Both the position numbers and the translations under genes were made by a program. DNA of 64,000 bases from CADEED01 sp963842515 (GTDB lineage: Bacteria; Pseudomonadota; Gammaproteobacteria; Steroidobacterales; Steroidobacteraceae), in assembly GCA_963842515.1 (NCBI GenBank), contig CAWJGO010000003.1, positions 1-64,000 on the forward strand. Reading direction: 5' to 3'. Shown piece after piece: positions 1-7,951 of this stretch (position 1 is the first letter of the stretch; each line of letters begins with the position of its first letter). The notes beneath the pieces were generated by a model. The model did not search any database and was not told where the DNA came from. It worked only from the letters and a program-made list of their open reading frames with translations.

Positions 1-445
1 AGGTCTGCTGCCCGAGCTGTTGGGCGAGCCCGATGAGAATTCCTTCGGGACCCCGGATGTAGCAGAGCCGGTAGATGTCTTCGTAATTGACGACTTCATC
101 GACCACCGTCGCACCGAGCTTGCTGAGCCGGGCGAGGGTGTCGTCGATGTCCTCGACGGTGAACATGACGCGCAGGTATCCCAACGAGTTCACGGGGGCT
201 GTGCGGTGATCGGACGCGATGGCGGGGGCGTCGAAGCGCGAGAGCTCGAGGCGGCTGTGGCCGTCGGGGGTGCGCATCATGGCGATCTCGACGCGCTGGC
301 CGCGCACTCCGGTGACGCGGCCGGCCCATTCGCCTTCGATGGGCATGCGGCCTTCGAGGGTAAGGCCGAGCTCGGTGAAGAACTCAATGGCGGCATCGAT
401 GTCTTCCACCACGATGCCGACGTTGTCCATACGCTTGACTGTCAT
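1..445 (-). CDS. VOC/glyoxalase family protein (partial, 3' end outside window)
   Basis: The frame is open from an ATG at 445 to the window edge, about 148 codons, with the Shine-Dalgarno AAGGAGA just upstream. The product begins MTVKRMDNVGIVVEDIDAA and contains two halves each starting with an hxxhxVxDhxxxxxFY-like strand (VGIVVEDIDAAIEFF and LRVMFTVEDIDDTLARL), typical of vicinal-oxygen-chelate metalloenzymes such as glyoxalase I or bleomycin-resistance-like proteins. The substrate cannot be inferred. It belongs to the leftmost, most distal cassette seen here, and its own attC lies outside the window. Confidence 0.85.
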   Translation of the reverse strand, partial: MTVKRMDNVGIVVEDIDAAIEFFTELGLTLEGRMPIEGEWAGRVTGVRGQRVEIAMMRTPDGHSRLELSRFDAPAIASDHRTAPVNSLGYLRVMFTVEDIDDTLARLSKLGATVVDEVVNYEDIYRLCYIRGPEGILIGLAQQLGQQT

Positions 446-459
446 GATGTCTCCTTGGC

Positions 460-547
460 GTCTAACGAGTTGAGCTGAGCGCCACGCGCGCTGCTGTATG
501 GACTTGGTACTTTATCTCCACACGTGCGCTCCAGCGATTTGTTAGGC
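460..547 (-). repeat. attC-1
   Basis: Boxes are GTCTAAC (left) and GTTAGGC (right). The interior is diverged from the array consensus (gcgccacgcgcgctg where others have gcggcgcgcacgccg). Confidence 0.88.
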
Positions 548-562
548 GCCTTAAGGCAATTC

Positions 563-1036
563 TCAAAATCGAGAGTTAGAATTCGGCTGCCCATCGCGAG
601 GTGGTCCCACCACATCCCAGTGCTCGACGATAATGCAATTGTCAATGCGGAATATGTCTGCGAGGGCGTATGGTGGAGCACCAGGGGCAGGCGTAAATCG
701 AGCATGCAGAAAAACCAGATTTTTCTCTGCAACCGTGCGCAGGATCTCCCACTTTGCGTCCGGCAGTTCCTTGATTAGGCCTTCAAGGAAATCCGCGACA
801 GCCGCGGGTACTCCATCGGGAACGTCAGGCTTATGCTCAACAAAGCCGGCAGACACGTATTCCGCAAACGCCGCCCGGGGCTGCTTCTCAATCAAGGCTT
901 TCTTATAGAAAGACAGAACCAGGTTGCGACTAGCTTCGGCCGACGGTTTACAAGAGGAGTTTGATCCTGCCTCGGCGCAGGCGCCCACCCAACAAATCAT
1001 TGTCAGGACCAACATCGCACTTCTCGCTTTACGCAC
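563..1036 (-). CDS. SnoaL-like (NTF2 fold) lipoprotein
   Basis: A 157-residue product from a GTG at 1036 that follows a GGAGGT ribosome-binding sequence; an ATG at 1015 is an alternative. The N-terminus has a hydrophobic signal segment ending in VGAC, a lipobox, so it is probably an outer-membrane-attached lipoprotein. The mature part (FYKKALIEKQPRAAFAEYV, FVEHKPDVPDG, FRIDNCIIVEHWDVVGP) matches SnoaL-like polyketide-cyclase-related proteins that bind small ligands in an NTF2 fold. The catalytic role is unknown. It is a single-gene cassette closed by attC-1. Confidence 0.8.
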   Translation of the reverse strand: MRKARSAMLVLTMICWVGACAEAGSNSSCKPSAEASRNLVLSFYKKALIEKQPRAAFAEYVSAGFVEHKPDVPDGVPAAVADFLEGLIKELPDAKWEILRTVAEKNLVFLHARFTPAPGAPPYALADIFRIDNCIIVEHWDVVGPPRDGQPNSNSRF

Positions 1037-1041
1037 GCGAC

Positions 1042-1124
1042 CTCCAATGAGCTGAGCGCCACGCGCGCTGTCGTATGAACCTGGTCCTTTATCTACCACG
1101 CGTCCGCTCCGGCGAAGTGTAGGC
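1042..1124 (-). repeat. attC-2 (degenerate)
   Basis: It aligns to the consensus through tgagctgagcg, ctttatct and cgcgtccgctcc, but the left box reads CTCCAAT and the right box GTGTAGGC. Both are damaged, so it may be inactive. Confidence 0.75.
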
Positions 1125-1499
1125 CTCAGCGATTGCAGCAATGGACACCTTCAGCCCGGGAATTCGCGCGGGTAGTTTCGCGCCCTGACGAGCCGGCGGG
1201 TCGGAAGGGAACCATCTAAGCCACTCCTCGTTCATGCCCGCGAAGTCTTCCTCGTCTGCCAAGATGATCGTGGCGCTAACCATCTTGTCTAGAGAGCTAC
1301 CTGCTGCCTCGAGAATGGCCTGTATGTTAACGAGGCATTGTCTGGTCTGCTCTTGAATGGTTCTGCCCTCGATAGCGCCCGAGGCCGGATCGATTGGACT
1401 GGTGCCTGAGATGAACACCAGGCCGGCTGCCTTGACCGCTTGGCAATACGTCGCTGGCGGCTTGGGCGCCTTTGACGTGAATACGATGTCACGAGCCAT
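1089..1499 (-). CDS. RidA/YjgF family protein
   Basis: A 136-residue RidA-like protein. Enzymes of this family hydrolyse reactive enamine/imine intermediates released by PLP enzymes in the cytoplasm. Family hallmarks visible are the N-terminal AGLVFISGTSPIDPASG, the central region with KMVSATIILADEEDF, and PARQGAKLPARIPG followed by the final strand KVSIAAIAEA. The conserved arginine of PAR is present, but the usual VEIEAIA is VSIAAIA. The last residues, SPERTRGR, are encoded by attC-2: the gene lacks its own stop and reads into the recombination site. Confidence 0.88.
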   Translation of the reverse strand: MARDIVFTSKAPKPPATYCQAVKAAGLVFISGTSPIDPASGAIEGRTIQEQTRQCLVNIQAILEAAGSSLDKMVSATIILADEEDFAGMNEEWLRWFPSDPPARQGAKLPARIPGLKVSIAAIAEAYTSPERTRGR

Positions 1500-1543
1500 T
1501 CTTGCTTCCTTTCGTCGGCAGTAGGTGCGAGGTAGTACGCTGG

Positions 1544-1631
1544 GTCTAACGGTTGAGCGGAGCGGCGCGCACGTCGGCGTTTGAGCTCGGCACTTTATCT
1601 CTCACGCGTCCGCTCCAACGAGGCGTTAGGC
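1544..1631 (-). repeat. attC-3
   Basis: Boxes are GTCTAAC and GTTAGGC. The interior has gagcggagcgg in place of gagctgagcgg. Confidence 0.93.
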
Positions 1632-2072
1632 GGCACTTGCGCGACCTCGAGCGATCCGTCCAATGCAGTACGCAACAAGTACTGGGGTAAGGAGCGCCAA
1701 AGCGATAGTGAGCCAGAAGGTTAACGGGACCTCTAGGGGAGTACTCTGGCGAGATGGCATATCGAGCTTGATTGCGTGCGTCTCAACTGGCGCGGTAACC
1801 AAAATGCCCAGCACCGTCACATTGACAGCCGCAATGATGAGCGAAAAACGAACAGCAAGCAGTCTGCAGAGAGCCAGGAGGAGCCCGATACGCACTGCGA
1901 CCACAACCAGGACGCCAGCGAAAAGAGCGGCCATCGCCGATGCTCCAACGATGAATGCCACCGGCAGAGGTTCTGGTGTCGAGGAGCTAATGAGCTGCAC
2001 GGCACAGCCAACAGCCATTGCCACCACTGCAACGATGCCGCTGATAAAGGCCGTGGTCCAAGCCGAGTACAT
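1626..2072 (-). CDS. Four-helix membrane protein of unknown function
   Basis: A 148-residue, strongly hydrophobic protein with about four predicted membrane segments (near residues 9-29, 38-72 as a pair, 77-95 and 117-140). It is not recognised. The stop codon TAA is supplied by the attC-3 core (GCC TAA C in the coding direction). It is a single-gene cassette. Confidence 0.7.
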   Translation of the reverse strand: MYSAWTTAFISGIVAVVAMAVGCAVQLISSSTPEPLPVAFIVGASAMAALFAGVLVVVAVRIGLLLALCRLLAVRFSLIIAAVNVTVLGILVTAPVETHAIKLDMPSRQSTPLEVPLTFWLTIALALLTPVLVAYCIGRIARGRASAA

Positions 2073-2081
2073 ATCTGAGCG

Positions 2082-2169
2082 ACCTAACGGTTGAGCTGAG
2101 CGGCGCGCACGCCGACGTTTGCACTTGGCACTTTATCTATCACGCGTCCACTCCAGCGATTTGGTAGGA
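2082..2169 (-). repeat. attC-4
   Basis: Left box ACCTAAC; right box GGTAGGA deviates from GTTRRRY. Confidence 0.88.
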
Positions 2170-2281
2170 GGCATTCTTCACTAGTCGAAGGCGATGACCA
2201 ACTATGGATACTCAACAACTCAAGCCGACGACGAGGATGGCGAGTTGGCGGACCGCATGGCAATGCCAGCAGCGATGCCGC

Positions 2282-3005
2282 TCACGATTGCGATACGGTC
2301 CATGCCAGGCAGGCTTGCGCCCATGCTTTAATGTTCGCCCACTTGAAGCTGTTCGGTATTCGCGCCACACACGCGTTCTGAGCTTCAAGGACTGCTTCGA
2401 GCGGGTTCCAGGTCGCGGCTGCATCGTACGCGGCCACAAAATCCACCAAATTCGACGCCTTGCTCCTCCGGAGCGACCTTGCGGTTGCCGATGTGCAGCC
2501 ACATCCATGCGGCATAGCCAACGTCCTCCTCACGCTTGCCGGGATGCGCCGCATCGAAGTCGATGAGCGCGAATGGCATTCCGTCGCGGAGCACGTAGTT
2601 GCCAGGGGCCGGGTCCCCGTGACAGATGACCTCGCATTCGCCTTTCAACCCACAGTCCACGGTTGCGTCATGGAACAGCCTCAGCAGCCTTGCCGCAGCA
2701 AGCCATTGCTCCTTCTGAAACCCGCCGACCTGCTGAGGCACGGTTCCGGAAATATACGTGAGCATTTCGCGGCCCTTTTCATCGATGCCGAGGAAGCGCG
2801 GCGCACGATCGAACCCTCGAAGCTCCAGGTGTCGAAGAACGTCATGCACAAAGGCCGATTTCTCCTTCACTGGCCGCCGCACGGTATCGCCCACGCGAAC
2901 GACGCCAGGCGTAGACATGCCGCCCTGGAATGCGACTTCCTTGCCGCTCAAGCGGTCAAGGATGTTTCGCAGGCGTAGGAACATGGGTTGAAGCGACGGT
3001 GGCAT
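2282..3005 (-). pseudogene. Aminoglycoside phosphotransferase/choline kinase-like protein, frameshifted
   Basis: The first frame (3005 down to about 2455) encodes a kinase-fold protein with the Brenner-type motif HGDPAPGNYVLRDG and the metal-binding IDFDAAHPG, then DVGYAAWMWLHIGN. It then runs into an unrelated tail ending at 2385. The expected C-terminus (VDFVAAYDAAATWNPLEAV to a stop at 2282) continues in another frame. Removing one base near 2453-2459 restores a protein of about 240 residues, the usual length for the family. It may be a true mutation or a sequence error. The substrate is unknown, and antibiotic resistance should not be assumed. Confidence 0.75.
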
Positions 3006-3026
3006 CGGCTTTACTGTCGATCAGTC

Positions 3027-3114
3027 GCCTAACGGTTGAGCTGAGCGGCGCGCACGCCGGTGTATAAGCGTGGCCCTTTATCCTTCACGCGTCCGCTCCG
3101 GCGAATTGTTAGAT
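3027..3114 (-). repeat. attC-5
   Basis: Boxes GCCTAAC and GTTAGAT; consensus interior. Confidence 0.94.
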
Positions 3115-3546
3115 TTCAAGCTTCGCGTCCGTCACAGCAGCTACCTCGCGGATCTTGCTACATATGCCCTTGAACAACTCGAGAACGTCGACGTCCTCGC
3201 CGCGTTCGATGCGCTTCGAAATCATCGTCACGGGGAAAACGACAACTGTCGTTCCAGGGAGCTCGATTGCGGGGTCGCGCCCCTCATCATCTTCGACCGC
3301 TACCCATCGCATGCCTAGCTCCTGCACCAACGCATCGCCGAGGGTGATGCCAAGACTTTGCCACTTCACCGTCTCGTGACGTTCGACCCACTTTTCACTC
3401 ACGATGGTATTGAGCACCCTGAGTTTCCCAACAAGCGTTTCGTACTCATGCTGCGCTGCAGGCTCGAAGTGATCCCGCACCCATGTTCGCTGAGCTTCGA
3501 TGCGAAGTAGGTCCTGTTCGTTTGGTGTTTCGATGCGCTGTGCCAC
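3109..3546 (-). CDS. DUF3806-like protein
   Basis: A 145-residue soluble protein starting at GTG a few bases from the attC-6 core. The stretch LGITLGDALVQELGMRWVAV followed by EDDEGRDPAIELPG and FPVTMISKRIERGEDVDV resembles the DUF3806 family, whose function is not established. The stop TAA lies in the attC-5 core. It is a single-gene cassette. Confidence 0.75.
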   Translation of the reverse strand: MAQRIETPNEQDLLRIEAQRTWVRDHFEPAAQHEYETLVGKLRVLNTIVSEKWVERHETVKWQSLGITLGDALVQELGMRWVAVEDDEGRDPAIELPGTTVVVFPVTMISKRIERGEDVDVLELFKGICSKIREVAAVTDAKLEI

Positions 3547-3552
3547 GTGAAA

Positions 3553-3640
3553 ACCTAACGGTTGAGCTCAGCGGCGCGCGCTCCGACATTTTGGCTTGGC
3601 ACTTTATCCTTCACGCGTCCGCTCCGGCGATTTGTTAGCA
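3553..3640 (-). repeat. attC-6
   Basis: Left box ACCTAAC; right box GTTAGCA deviates at the last positions. The interior carries gcgcgcgctccgac. Confidence 0.88.
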
Positions 3641-4062
3641 GCCGATCTGAGGAACCGTTCCAAGAGAAGATGCGCGAGAGGCACAAGCAAAGGCAACCCC
3701 CATGCAAGGGCCCAAAGCGACTGCCTCGCTATTGGGGGCAAATCGGACGGCTCACCGACAGCCAGAAACCCCACTGCGACCAGGGTGGAAAGTGCGCCCA
3801 CAAGAACTACGCCCCAAGAGATTCCAATAGAAGTTCGCAGACCCGCGGGGCCGTGGCGCCAGAACTCCACCATCAACCGCCAGCCCGCAGCGAGTGACGT
3901 CGCGATGATGACAAGCGATAGGAGCGCGAACTGCCACGCGGTCTCGAATCGAAGAGAGGACAGAAGCATCTCTAGAGCAACCATCGAAAAGAGCAAGGTT
4001 ACGGGGGCCACGAAGACGATGGCCTCTAACGCGAGCAGGAGTTTGCTGAGACGCTGCGTCAT
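3604..4062 (-). CDS. Membrane protein with attC-encoded C-terminal tail
   Basis: A 152-residue protein with about four hydrophobic segments (near residues 9-33, 42-62, 82-103 and 115-135); not recognised. The ATG follows the attC-7 core directly (GTTAAGCCG then ATG). The C-terminus NKSPERTREG is read from attC-6 because no stop precedes the site. Confidence 0.68.
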   Translation of the reverse strand: MTQRLSKLLLALEAIVFVAPVTLLFSMVALEMLLSSLRFETAWQFALLSLVIIATSLAAGWRLMVEFWRHGPAGLRTSIGISWGVVLVGALSTLVAVGFLAVGEPSDLPPIARQSLWALAWGLPLLVPLAHLLLERFLRSAANKSPERTREG

Positions 4063-4064
4063 CG

Positions 4065-4152
4065 GCTTAACGGCTGAGCTGAGCGGCGCGCACGCCGGTG
4101 TATGAGCTTGGCACTTTATCCTTCACGAGTCCGCTCCAGCGATTTGTTAGAC
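4065..4152 (-). repeat. attC-7
   Basis: Left box GCTTAAC and right box GTTAGAC; interior cggctgagctgag. Confidence 0.92.
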
Positions 4153-4514
4153 GTCGAGCCGCCCCGCCGGTACGCTTTCCAGTTCGCCGCGAGGAGAAAT
4201 GCCCCAAAGGCAAGAAATGCGACGCCGAGAAGCGAGAGGAACCCGCCCATTTCTGAACTGGTAAACCCGTAGTAGGCCATTACGAATCCACAAAAGCCAA
4301 AGAACGCCGGTCCCAAGTACTTGGCCCAGGCAGCCGAATCCTGAACTCGAGCGGCTCTTGTTACCATCGCGTCGGTAGTTGCGACACGCTGTTCGTGCTC
4401 GCCTCGACACGACAGAGCGAAACCAAGGTCGACCGCGCATTCCGTGCACAGTCCCTTCCCGCATGCCCTGCAGATGCCGTTGGCATCGCGATCTGAATGG
4501 TTGTAGCAGCGCAC
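4116..4514 (-). CDS. B-box-type zinc-binding membrane protein with attC-encoded tail
   Basis: 132 residues. Residues 1-38 carry a Cys/His cluster (CYNHSD, ICRACGKGLCTECAVDLG, then SCRGEHEQR) resembling the B-box zinc finger seen in some small bacterial membrane proteins. Two hydrophobic segments follow near residues 70-86 and 90-112, then a basic stretch (NWKAYRRGG). The final NKSLERTREG comes from attC-7. The function is unknown; a membrane-anchored zinc-binding adaptor is only a guess. Confidence 0.72.
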   Translation of the reverse strand: MRCYNHSDRDANGICRACGKGLCTECAVDLGFALSCRGEHEQRVATTDAMVTRAARVQDSAAWAKYLGPAFFGFCGFVMAYYGFTSSEMGGFLSLLGVAFLAFGAFLLAANWKAYRRGGSTSNKSLERTREG

Positions 4515-4526
4515 CTATCCCCCGAT

Positions 4527-4614
4527 GCCTAACGGTTGAGCTGAGCGGCGCGCACGCCGCTATATGGGCTTGGCACTTTATTTTCCACGCGTGCGCTCCA
4601 GCGACTTGTTAGTC
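4527..4614 (-). repeat. attC-8
   Basis: Boxes GCCTAAC and GTTAGTC. Confidence 0.93.
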
Positions 4615-4615
4615 A

Positions 4616-5038
4616 TCATTTACCGCTCGCCTTGCGAGGCGCGGCTTGCAACGAGCCTGAATAGAAAACGTTGAAGAGATGCACTTCATACCTAAAGATT
4701 CCCGCTTCGAACGAAGGGTCTTCGTCCATCATGGCGCGAGCTTGTGCCTCTGACTCGGCGGCCACAATAATCAGCCCCACATCCGAGAACCGCGCGCCCA
4801 AGATCAGGTGGCCGGCATCGCGCAGGCGCTTGAGGTTGGCGCTGTGGTCGCGGAAATGAAGCTGTTCGTTCGGGGGCTTTGAGGTGTCCCATCTGTCTCC
4901 CGTACGGATCTGTACGGCGAACAGTGGCAACGTGTCCGGCGCCACGACGGACGAAGGATGCTGAGCAACGGAGCACGGCGATTTCAGAGCGAAGAATGCG
5001 AGCACAAGGGCTGAAATGAAGCGCGACGTTGTACGCAT
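4616..5038 (-). CDS. Secreted YciI-like protein
   Basis: 140 residues. An N-terminal signal peptide (residues 1-25, ending near SVAQ) precedes a domain with FAVQIRTGDRWD, the conserved-type HSANLKRLRDAGHLILGARF, then the strand VGLIIVAAESEAQARAMMDEDPSFEAGIF. This is the order seen in YciI/YCII ferredoxin-like proteins, whose central His is present (DHSANL). YciI proteins are usually cytoplasmic, so the export signal is unusual. The biochemical role is not known. Confidence 0.75.
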   Translation of the reverse strand: MRTTSRFISALVLAFFALKSPCSVAQHPSSVVAPDTLPLFAVQIRTGDRWDTSKPPNEQLHFRDHSANLKRLRDAGHLILGARFSDVGLIIVAAESEAQARAMMDEDPSFEAGIFRYEVHLFNVFYSGSLQAAPRKASGK

Positions 5039-5065
5039 AGTATTTTCCAGTGTGGCGCTGATGAT

Positions 5066-5153
5066 GCCTAGCGGCTGAGCTGAGCGGCGCGCGCGCCGGT
5101 GTGTGAGCTTGGCACTTTATCTTTCACGCGTCCGCTCCAGCGATTTGTTAGGC
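5066..5153 (-). repeat. attC-9
   Basis: Left box GCCTAGC departs from RYYYAAC; right box GTTAGGC. Confidence 0.9.
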
Positions 5154-5432
5154 CGCATTACCTGTCGCTTTGCGCCACACCACCTCGAACTCCTCGCGAG
5201 ATATTTCGCGCGGCGTGAATTCCGGCTGGAGTGCAATTTCCTCAAAAGTTGGAACTGGTTGTGTGCTCAACTGAGCAGCCCCTGTGGATCTCCCACCCTC
5301 CGCCCAGTCGTGCAGTCCATCGGCAAAAACCTCGACCTTACGTACCTCCCAGCGCTCATTGTTAAGCTCGGAGTAGAGCCATATCGGATCCTCGGGATTC
5401 GTATGGTGCCATTGAACAACGAGAAAGCTCAT
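5148..5432 (-). CDS. DUF6881-like small protein
   Basis: 94 residues: MSFLVVQWHHTNPEDPIWLY, then SELNNERWEVRKVEVFADG, then EIALQPEFTPREISREEFEVVW. This pattern matches small proteins annotated DUF6881, which are often found singly or near contact-dependent toxin loci; the function is unproven. The stop TAA is in the attC-9 core. Confidence 0.7.
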   Translation of the reverse strand: MSFLVVQWHHTNPEDPIWLYSELNNERWEVRKVEVFADGLHDWAEGGRSTGAAQLSTQPVPTFEEIALQPEFTPREISREEFEVVWRKATGNAA

Positions 5433-5446
5433 GGGTGTGGTCTGCG

Positions 5447-5534
5447 GCCTAACGGTTGAGTTGAGCGGCGCGCGCGCCGTTGTATGGGCTTGGCACTTTA
5501 TCTTCCGCGCGCCCGCTCCAGCGAGGTGTTAGGC
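5447..5534 (-). repeat. attC-10
   Basis: Boxes GCCTAAC and GTTAGGC; interior gttgagttgagcgg. Confidence 0.94.
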
Positions 5535-5552
5535 GACAGACGGGAACGCGTT

Positions 5553-5855
5553 TCACAGACAGTCACCAAAAGCGGCACATACAAAGATGAGCGAGAATAT
5601 GGCCAAGAATCCAGTGCAGCCGAGAGCGTAGCCGAGAAGTGCAAGGATGCGCCACCCAGCGTGTGGAACTAGCTTCCAGACGAAAAAGGCGCCAGAAGCT
5701 AATGCGACTCCAAGGCCGATGTAGTCGCTCCAAGGAGCAATTCTTTGGAATGGCGCCCTGGAAGCAATGAGATAGAGGGCCATCAATGCAACAGGGAGTC
5801 CAACTGCGCCCGCAACTAGTAGGCTTCGACGAGTCCGTGCTTGGTTGGCTGCCAC
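5553..5855 (-). CDS. Small three-helix membrane protein
   Basis: 100 residues with about three hydrophobic segments (near residues 11-30, 44-61 and 68-95). It is not recognised and ends on its own stop before attC-10. Confidence 0.62.
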   Translation of the reverse strand: MAANQARTRRSLLVAGAVGLPVALMALYLIASRAPFQRIAPWSDYIGLGVALASGAFFVWKLVPHAGWRILALLGYALGCTGFLAIFSLIFVCAAFGDCL

Positions 5856-5864
5856 GCTCCTGTC

Positions 5865-5952
5865 GCCTAACGGTTGAGCTGAGCGGCGCGCACGCCGATG
5901 TATGACCTTGGCACTTTATCTTCCACGCGTCCGCTCCTGCGAAGTGTTAGGC
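5865..5952 (-). repeat. attC-11
   Basis: Boxes GCCTAAC and GTTAGGC; the right half reads ctcctgcgaagtgttagg. Confidence 0.94.
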
Positions 5953-5986
5953 GGCAGCACAATGACCTCAATATGCTGAAGCTCGC

Positions 5987-6562
5987 TCACTTCAGGTCTC
6001 CCCGGCGTGTCGACGTGCGAACTTGCTGTACTCGCCAGCGATTGGCGCGCTGGAGCATCACAGGATAGCCATTCAGCAACATGTTGAACGCGAGAATCCA
6101 CATGGCCTCAGGGAACTTCCCGATAGCCAAGAACAGCAGCGCGACCAAGGAGGCCAGTATGAAGGTGGCGCCGTGGCATACCTCGGCGCCCTTCGTGGAG
6201 AGCTCGATGCGATCGAATACTTCTTGGCGGTTCGTTGGCTTTGGGGGCGGCTGCATGCCGTGCATCAGGGGCCATATGCGCGTCGCAACGGCACGTTTGA
6301 CGAACCCGATACCGACCCACCGGTAAAGCACGGGTTCCACCAGGTGAACGGACACGAGAAAACAGGGCAAGGACAGATCGCCTCGCATGAACCACACTAA
6401 GAATAGGGCATTCGGACCCCAGGCTCGGCTGAATGCGAACGCCGGGAAAGGCGACCCGGCCAGCGCACACGGAAGAACTAAAATGCTGCCAAAGAAGAGT
6501 ATCCGAAGACCCCACAGCTGAGCCGACATTGGGATCATCGAAAACCTCGACGCCTCGATCAT
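5987..6562 (-). CDS. Membrane protein resembling CrtO-type acyltransferases
   Basis: 191 residues with a hydrophobic N-terminal segment (about 17-36), two central segments, and a C-terminal segment before LNGYPVMLQRANRWRVQQ. The combination of a KGAEVCHGATF motif, a long hydrophobic helix and a QRxNRxR end resembles the glycosyl-4,4'-diaponeurosporenoate acyltransferase (CrtO)-like family. No carotenoid genes are nearby, so a carotenoid role is unsupported; an acyl-transfer role remains possible. Confidence 0.55.
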   Translation of the reverse strand: MIEASRFSMIPMSAQLWGLRILFFGSILVLPCALAGSPFPAFAFSRAWGPNALFLVWFMRGDLSLPCFLVSVHLVEPVLYRWVGIGFVKRAVATRIWPLMHGMQPPPKPTNRQEVFDRIELSTKGAEVCHGATFILASLVALLFLAIGKFPEAMWILAFNMLLNGYPVMLQRANRWRVQQVRTSTRRGDLK

Positions 6563-6574
6563 GCGTTCACTGCC

Positions 6575-6662
6575 ACCTAACGGTTGAGCTGAGCGGCGCG
6601 CACGCCGGCGTATGAGCTTGGCACTTTATCTGTCACGCGTTCGCTCCAGCGAGGTGTTAGGC
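6575..6662 (-). repeat. attC-12
   Basis: Boxes ACCTAAC and GTTAGGC. Confidence 0.95.
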
Positions 6663-6663
6663 G

Positions 6664-7110
6664 TCATTTGGATAGACCTATGCATTCCAACGTGACCTGC
6701 CCGCCGCCCTGTGTGTCAAGCGAGGGAAGCGCGGCTACGAATCGATCTAAAAGAGCGGGTTCAGTCTTCAGGAACAATCTCGCATCTGCCGCCGCTTCGC
6801 TACCCTTAAATGGAAAGTGCGCCCCCTGCTGCGAAGTGGAAATTAGCAGCTGATCTGGCTTGTACCAATGGAAGCGAGCTCGAATGTAACCACTGGCGTA
6901 CTCGAAGCCCTCGTCCCCGGCCTTTAGGTCGAACAAGCCACCATGGATCTGCAGGCCGAATGCGCGCAGCGCGCAAGCCGTAACGGCTCCCCAATTGAGA
7001 GGCGCATATGCCTCGTTTGCGAACACCGAAGTACCATCACAAACCTCAAAGGCGAGCTGAGCAACGTCGTTATCTGACCAAGTGCGGGTGATGGAGATAC
7101 GCGGAGTCAT
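6664..7110 (-). CDS. Hypothetical cytoplasmic protein
   Basis: 148 residues with no signal peptide or membrane segment. Starts at an ATG about 7 bases beyond the attC-13 core and ends beside attC-12. It contains a mixed alpha/beta-looking sequence (TWSDNDVAQLAFEVCDG, YIRARFHWYKPDQLLIST). The length is similar to many cassette proteins and immunity-like proteins, but I do not recognise it. Confidence 0.6.
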   Translation of the reverse strand: MTPRISITRTWSDNDVAQLAFEVCDGTSVFANEAYAPLNWGAVTACALRAFGLQIHGGLFDLKAGDEGFEYASGYIRARFHWYKPDQLLISTSQQGAHFPFKGSEAAADARLFLKTEPALLDRFVAALPSLDTQGGGQVTLECIGLSK

Positions 7111-7117
7111 GAATGGC

Positions 7118-7205
7118 GCCTAACGGTTGAGCTGAGTGGCGCGCACGACGGAGTATGACCTTGGCACTTTATCTTTCACGCGTCCGCTCCAGCGATCTGT
7201 TAGGC
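7118..7205 (-). repeat. attC-13
   Basis: Boxes GCCTAAC and GTTAGGC; interior gcgcacgacggag. Confidence 0.94.
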
Positions 7206-7847
7206 ATTCGGCGTCGTCGGTACGGCGCAGGCCCGGTCACGTTCAATCCGATCAGTGATCTTGTGCTTGTCGAACAGATCGAGCAGCGGATCGATTCCGT
7301 GCTGCATCTTGAACTGCAGTTCTGACCAGTAGAGCGGGACGGCCGCCCAGAAAAGCACGTCCTCGCCATTCTTCGCTCGCAGCCGCCACGCCGCTTCACC
7401 GAGAGTCGAAGGCGGAAGGATCGCCGCGGCGCATAGCGTTGTGTCCTCGGCATAAGGCCGGGCACCATCCTCCGCATCGCCATTTGCAACTGTATGACCA
7501 TAGCCAAGCCAAGTACCCGCGTTGTGCGGAAATCTCGCCAAGGCCTTAATTAGCCGAAGTGGCCAGTAGTTTCTTTCGTCGGAAAAGTCAGCGTGGTTCA
7601 GTGGCCAACCTCGGGGCAACACAACAAGCATCTCAGCAAGCCGCTGCTTCTGCTGATCCTGAGGGACATTCATCGCACAAGCACTCATGCCAGACGTCAC
7701 CAGGACCTCGTAACGGCGAAGGAAAGTTGACTTCACGTGGTGTACATCTATGTGAAATTCATCGGACACGATCTCGTGAAAGGCGATGTGTATCGGGCCG
7801 ATGTTGCGCTCAATATGGCGCGTAATCTCGTCGAGACTGACAGTCAT
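7200..7847 (-). CDS. Suppressor-of-fused (SUFU) domain protein
   Basis: 215 residues. The order VHHVKSTFLRRYEVLVTSGMS, MNVP, LAEMLVVLPRGWPL, YWPLRLIKALARFPH, TWLGYGHTVANGD, AAILPPSTL and VLFWAAVPLYWSELQFK follows the bacterial SUFU-like domain throughout its length. Bacterial SUFU proteins are often found in polymorphic-toxin immunity contexts, but no toxin is adjacent here. The stop TAA lies in attC-13. Confidence 0.85.
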   Translation of the reverse strand: MTVSLDEITRHIERNIGPIHIAFHEIVSDEFHIDVHHVKSTFLRRYEVLVTSGMSACAMNVPQDQQKQRLAEMLVVLPRGWPLNHADFSDERNYWPLRLIKALARFPHNAGTWLGYGHTVANGDAEDGARPYAEDTTLCAAAILPPSTLGEAAWRLRAKNGEDVLFWAAVPLYWSELQFKMQHGIDPLLDLFDKHKITDRIERDRACAVPTTPNA

Positions 7848-7863
7848 GGTGCCGTGTCAGAAA

Positions 7864-7951
7864 GCCTAACGATTGAGCTGAGCGGCGCGCACGCCGACGT
7901 TTGGGCTTGTCATTTTATCTCTCACGCGTCTGCTCCAGCGATTTGTTAGGC
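7864..7951 (-). repeat. attC-14
   Basis: Boxes GCCTAAC and GTTAGGC; interior cgattgagctg and gcttgtcattttat. Confidence 0.93.

Noticed and set aside
2282..3005. Aminoglycoside resistance from the kinase-like cassette
   Set aside because: Only general kinase motifs are visible, the gene is frameshifted, and the family includes many non-resistance kinases.
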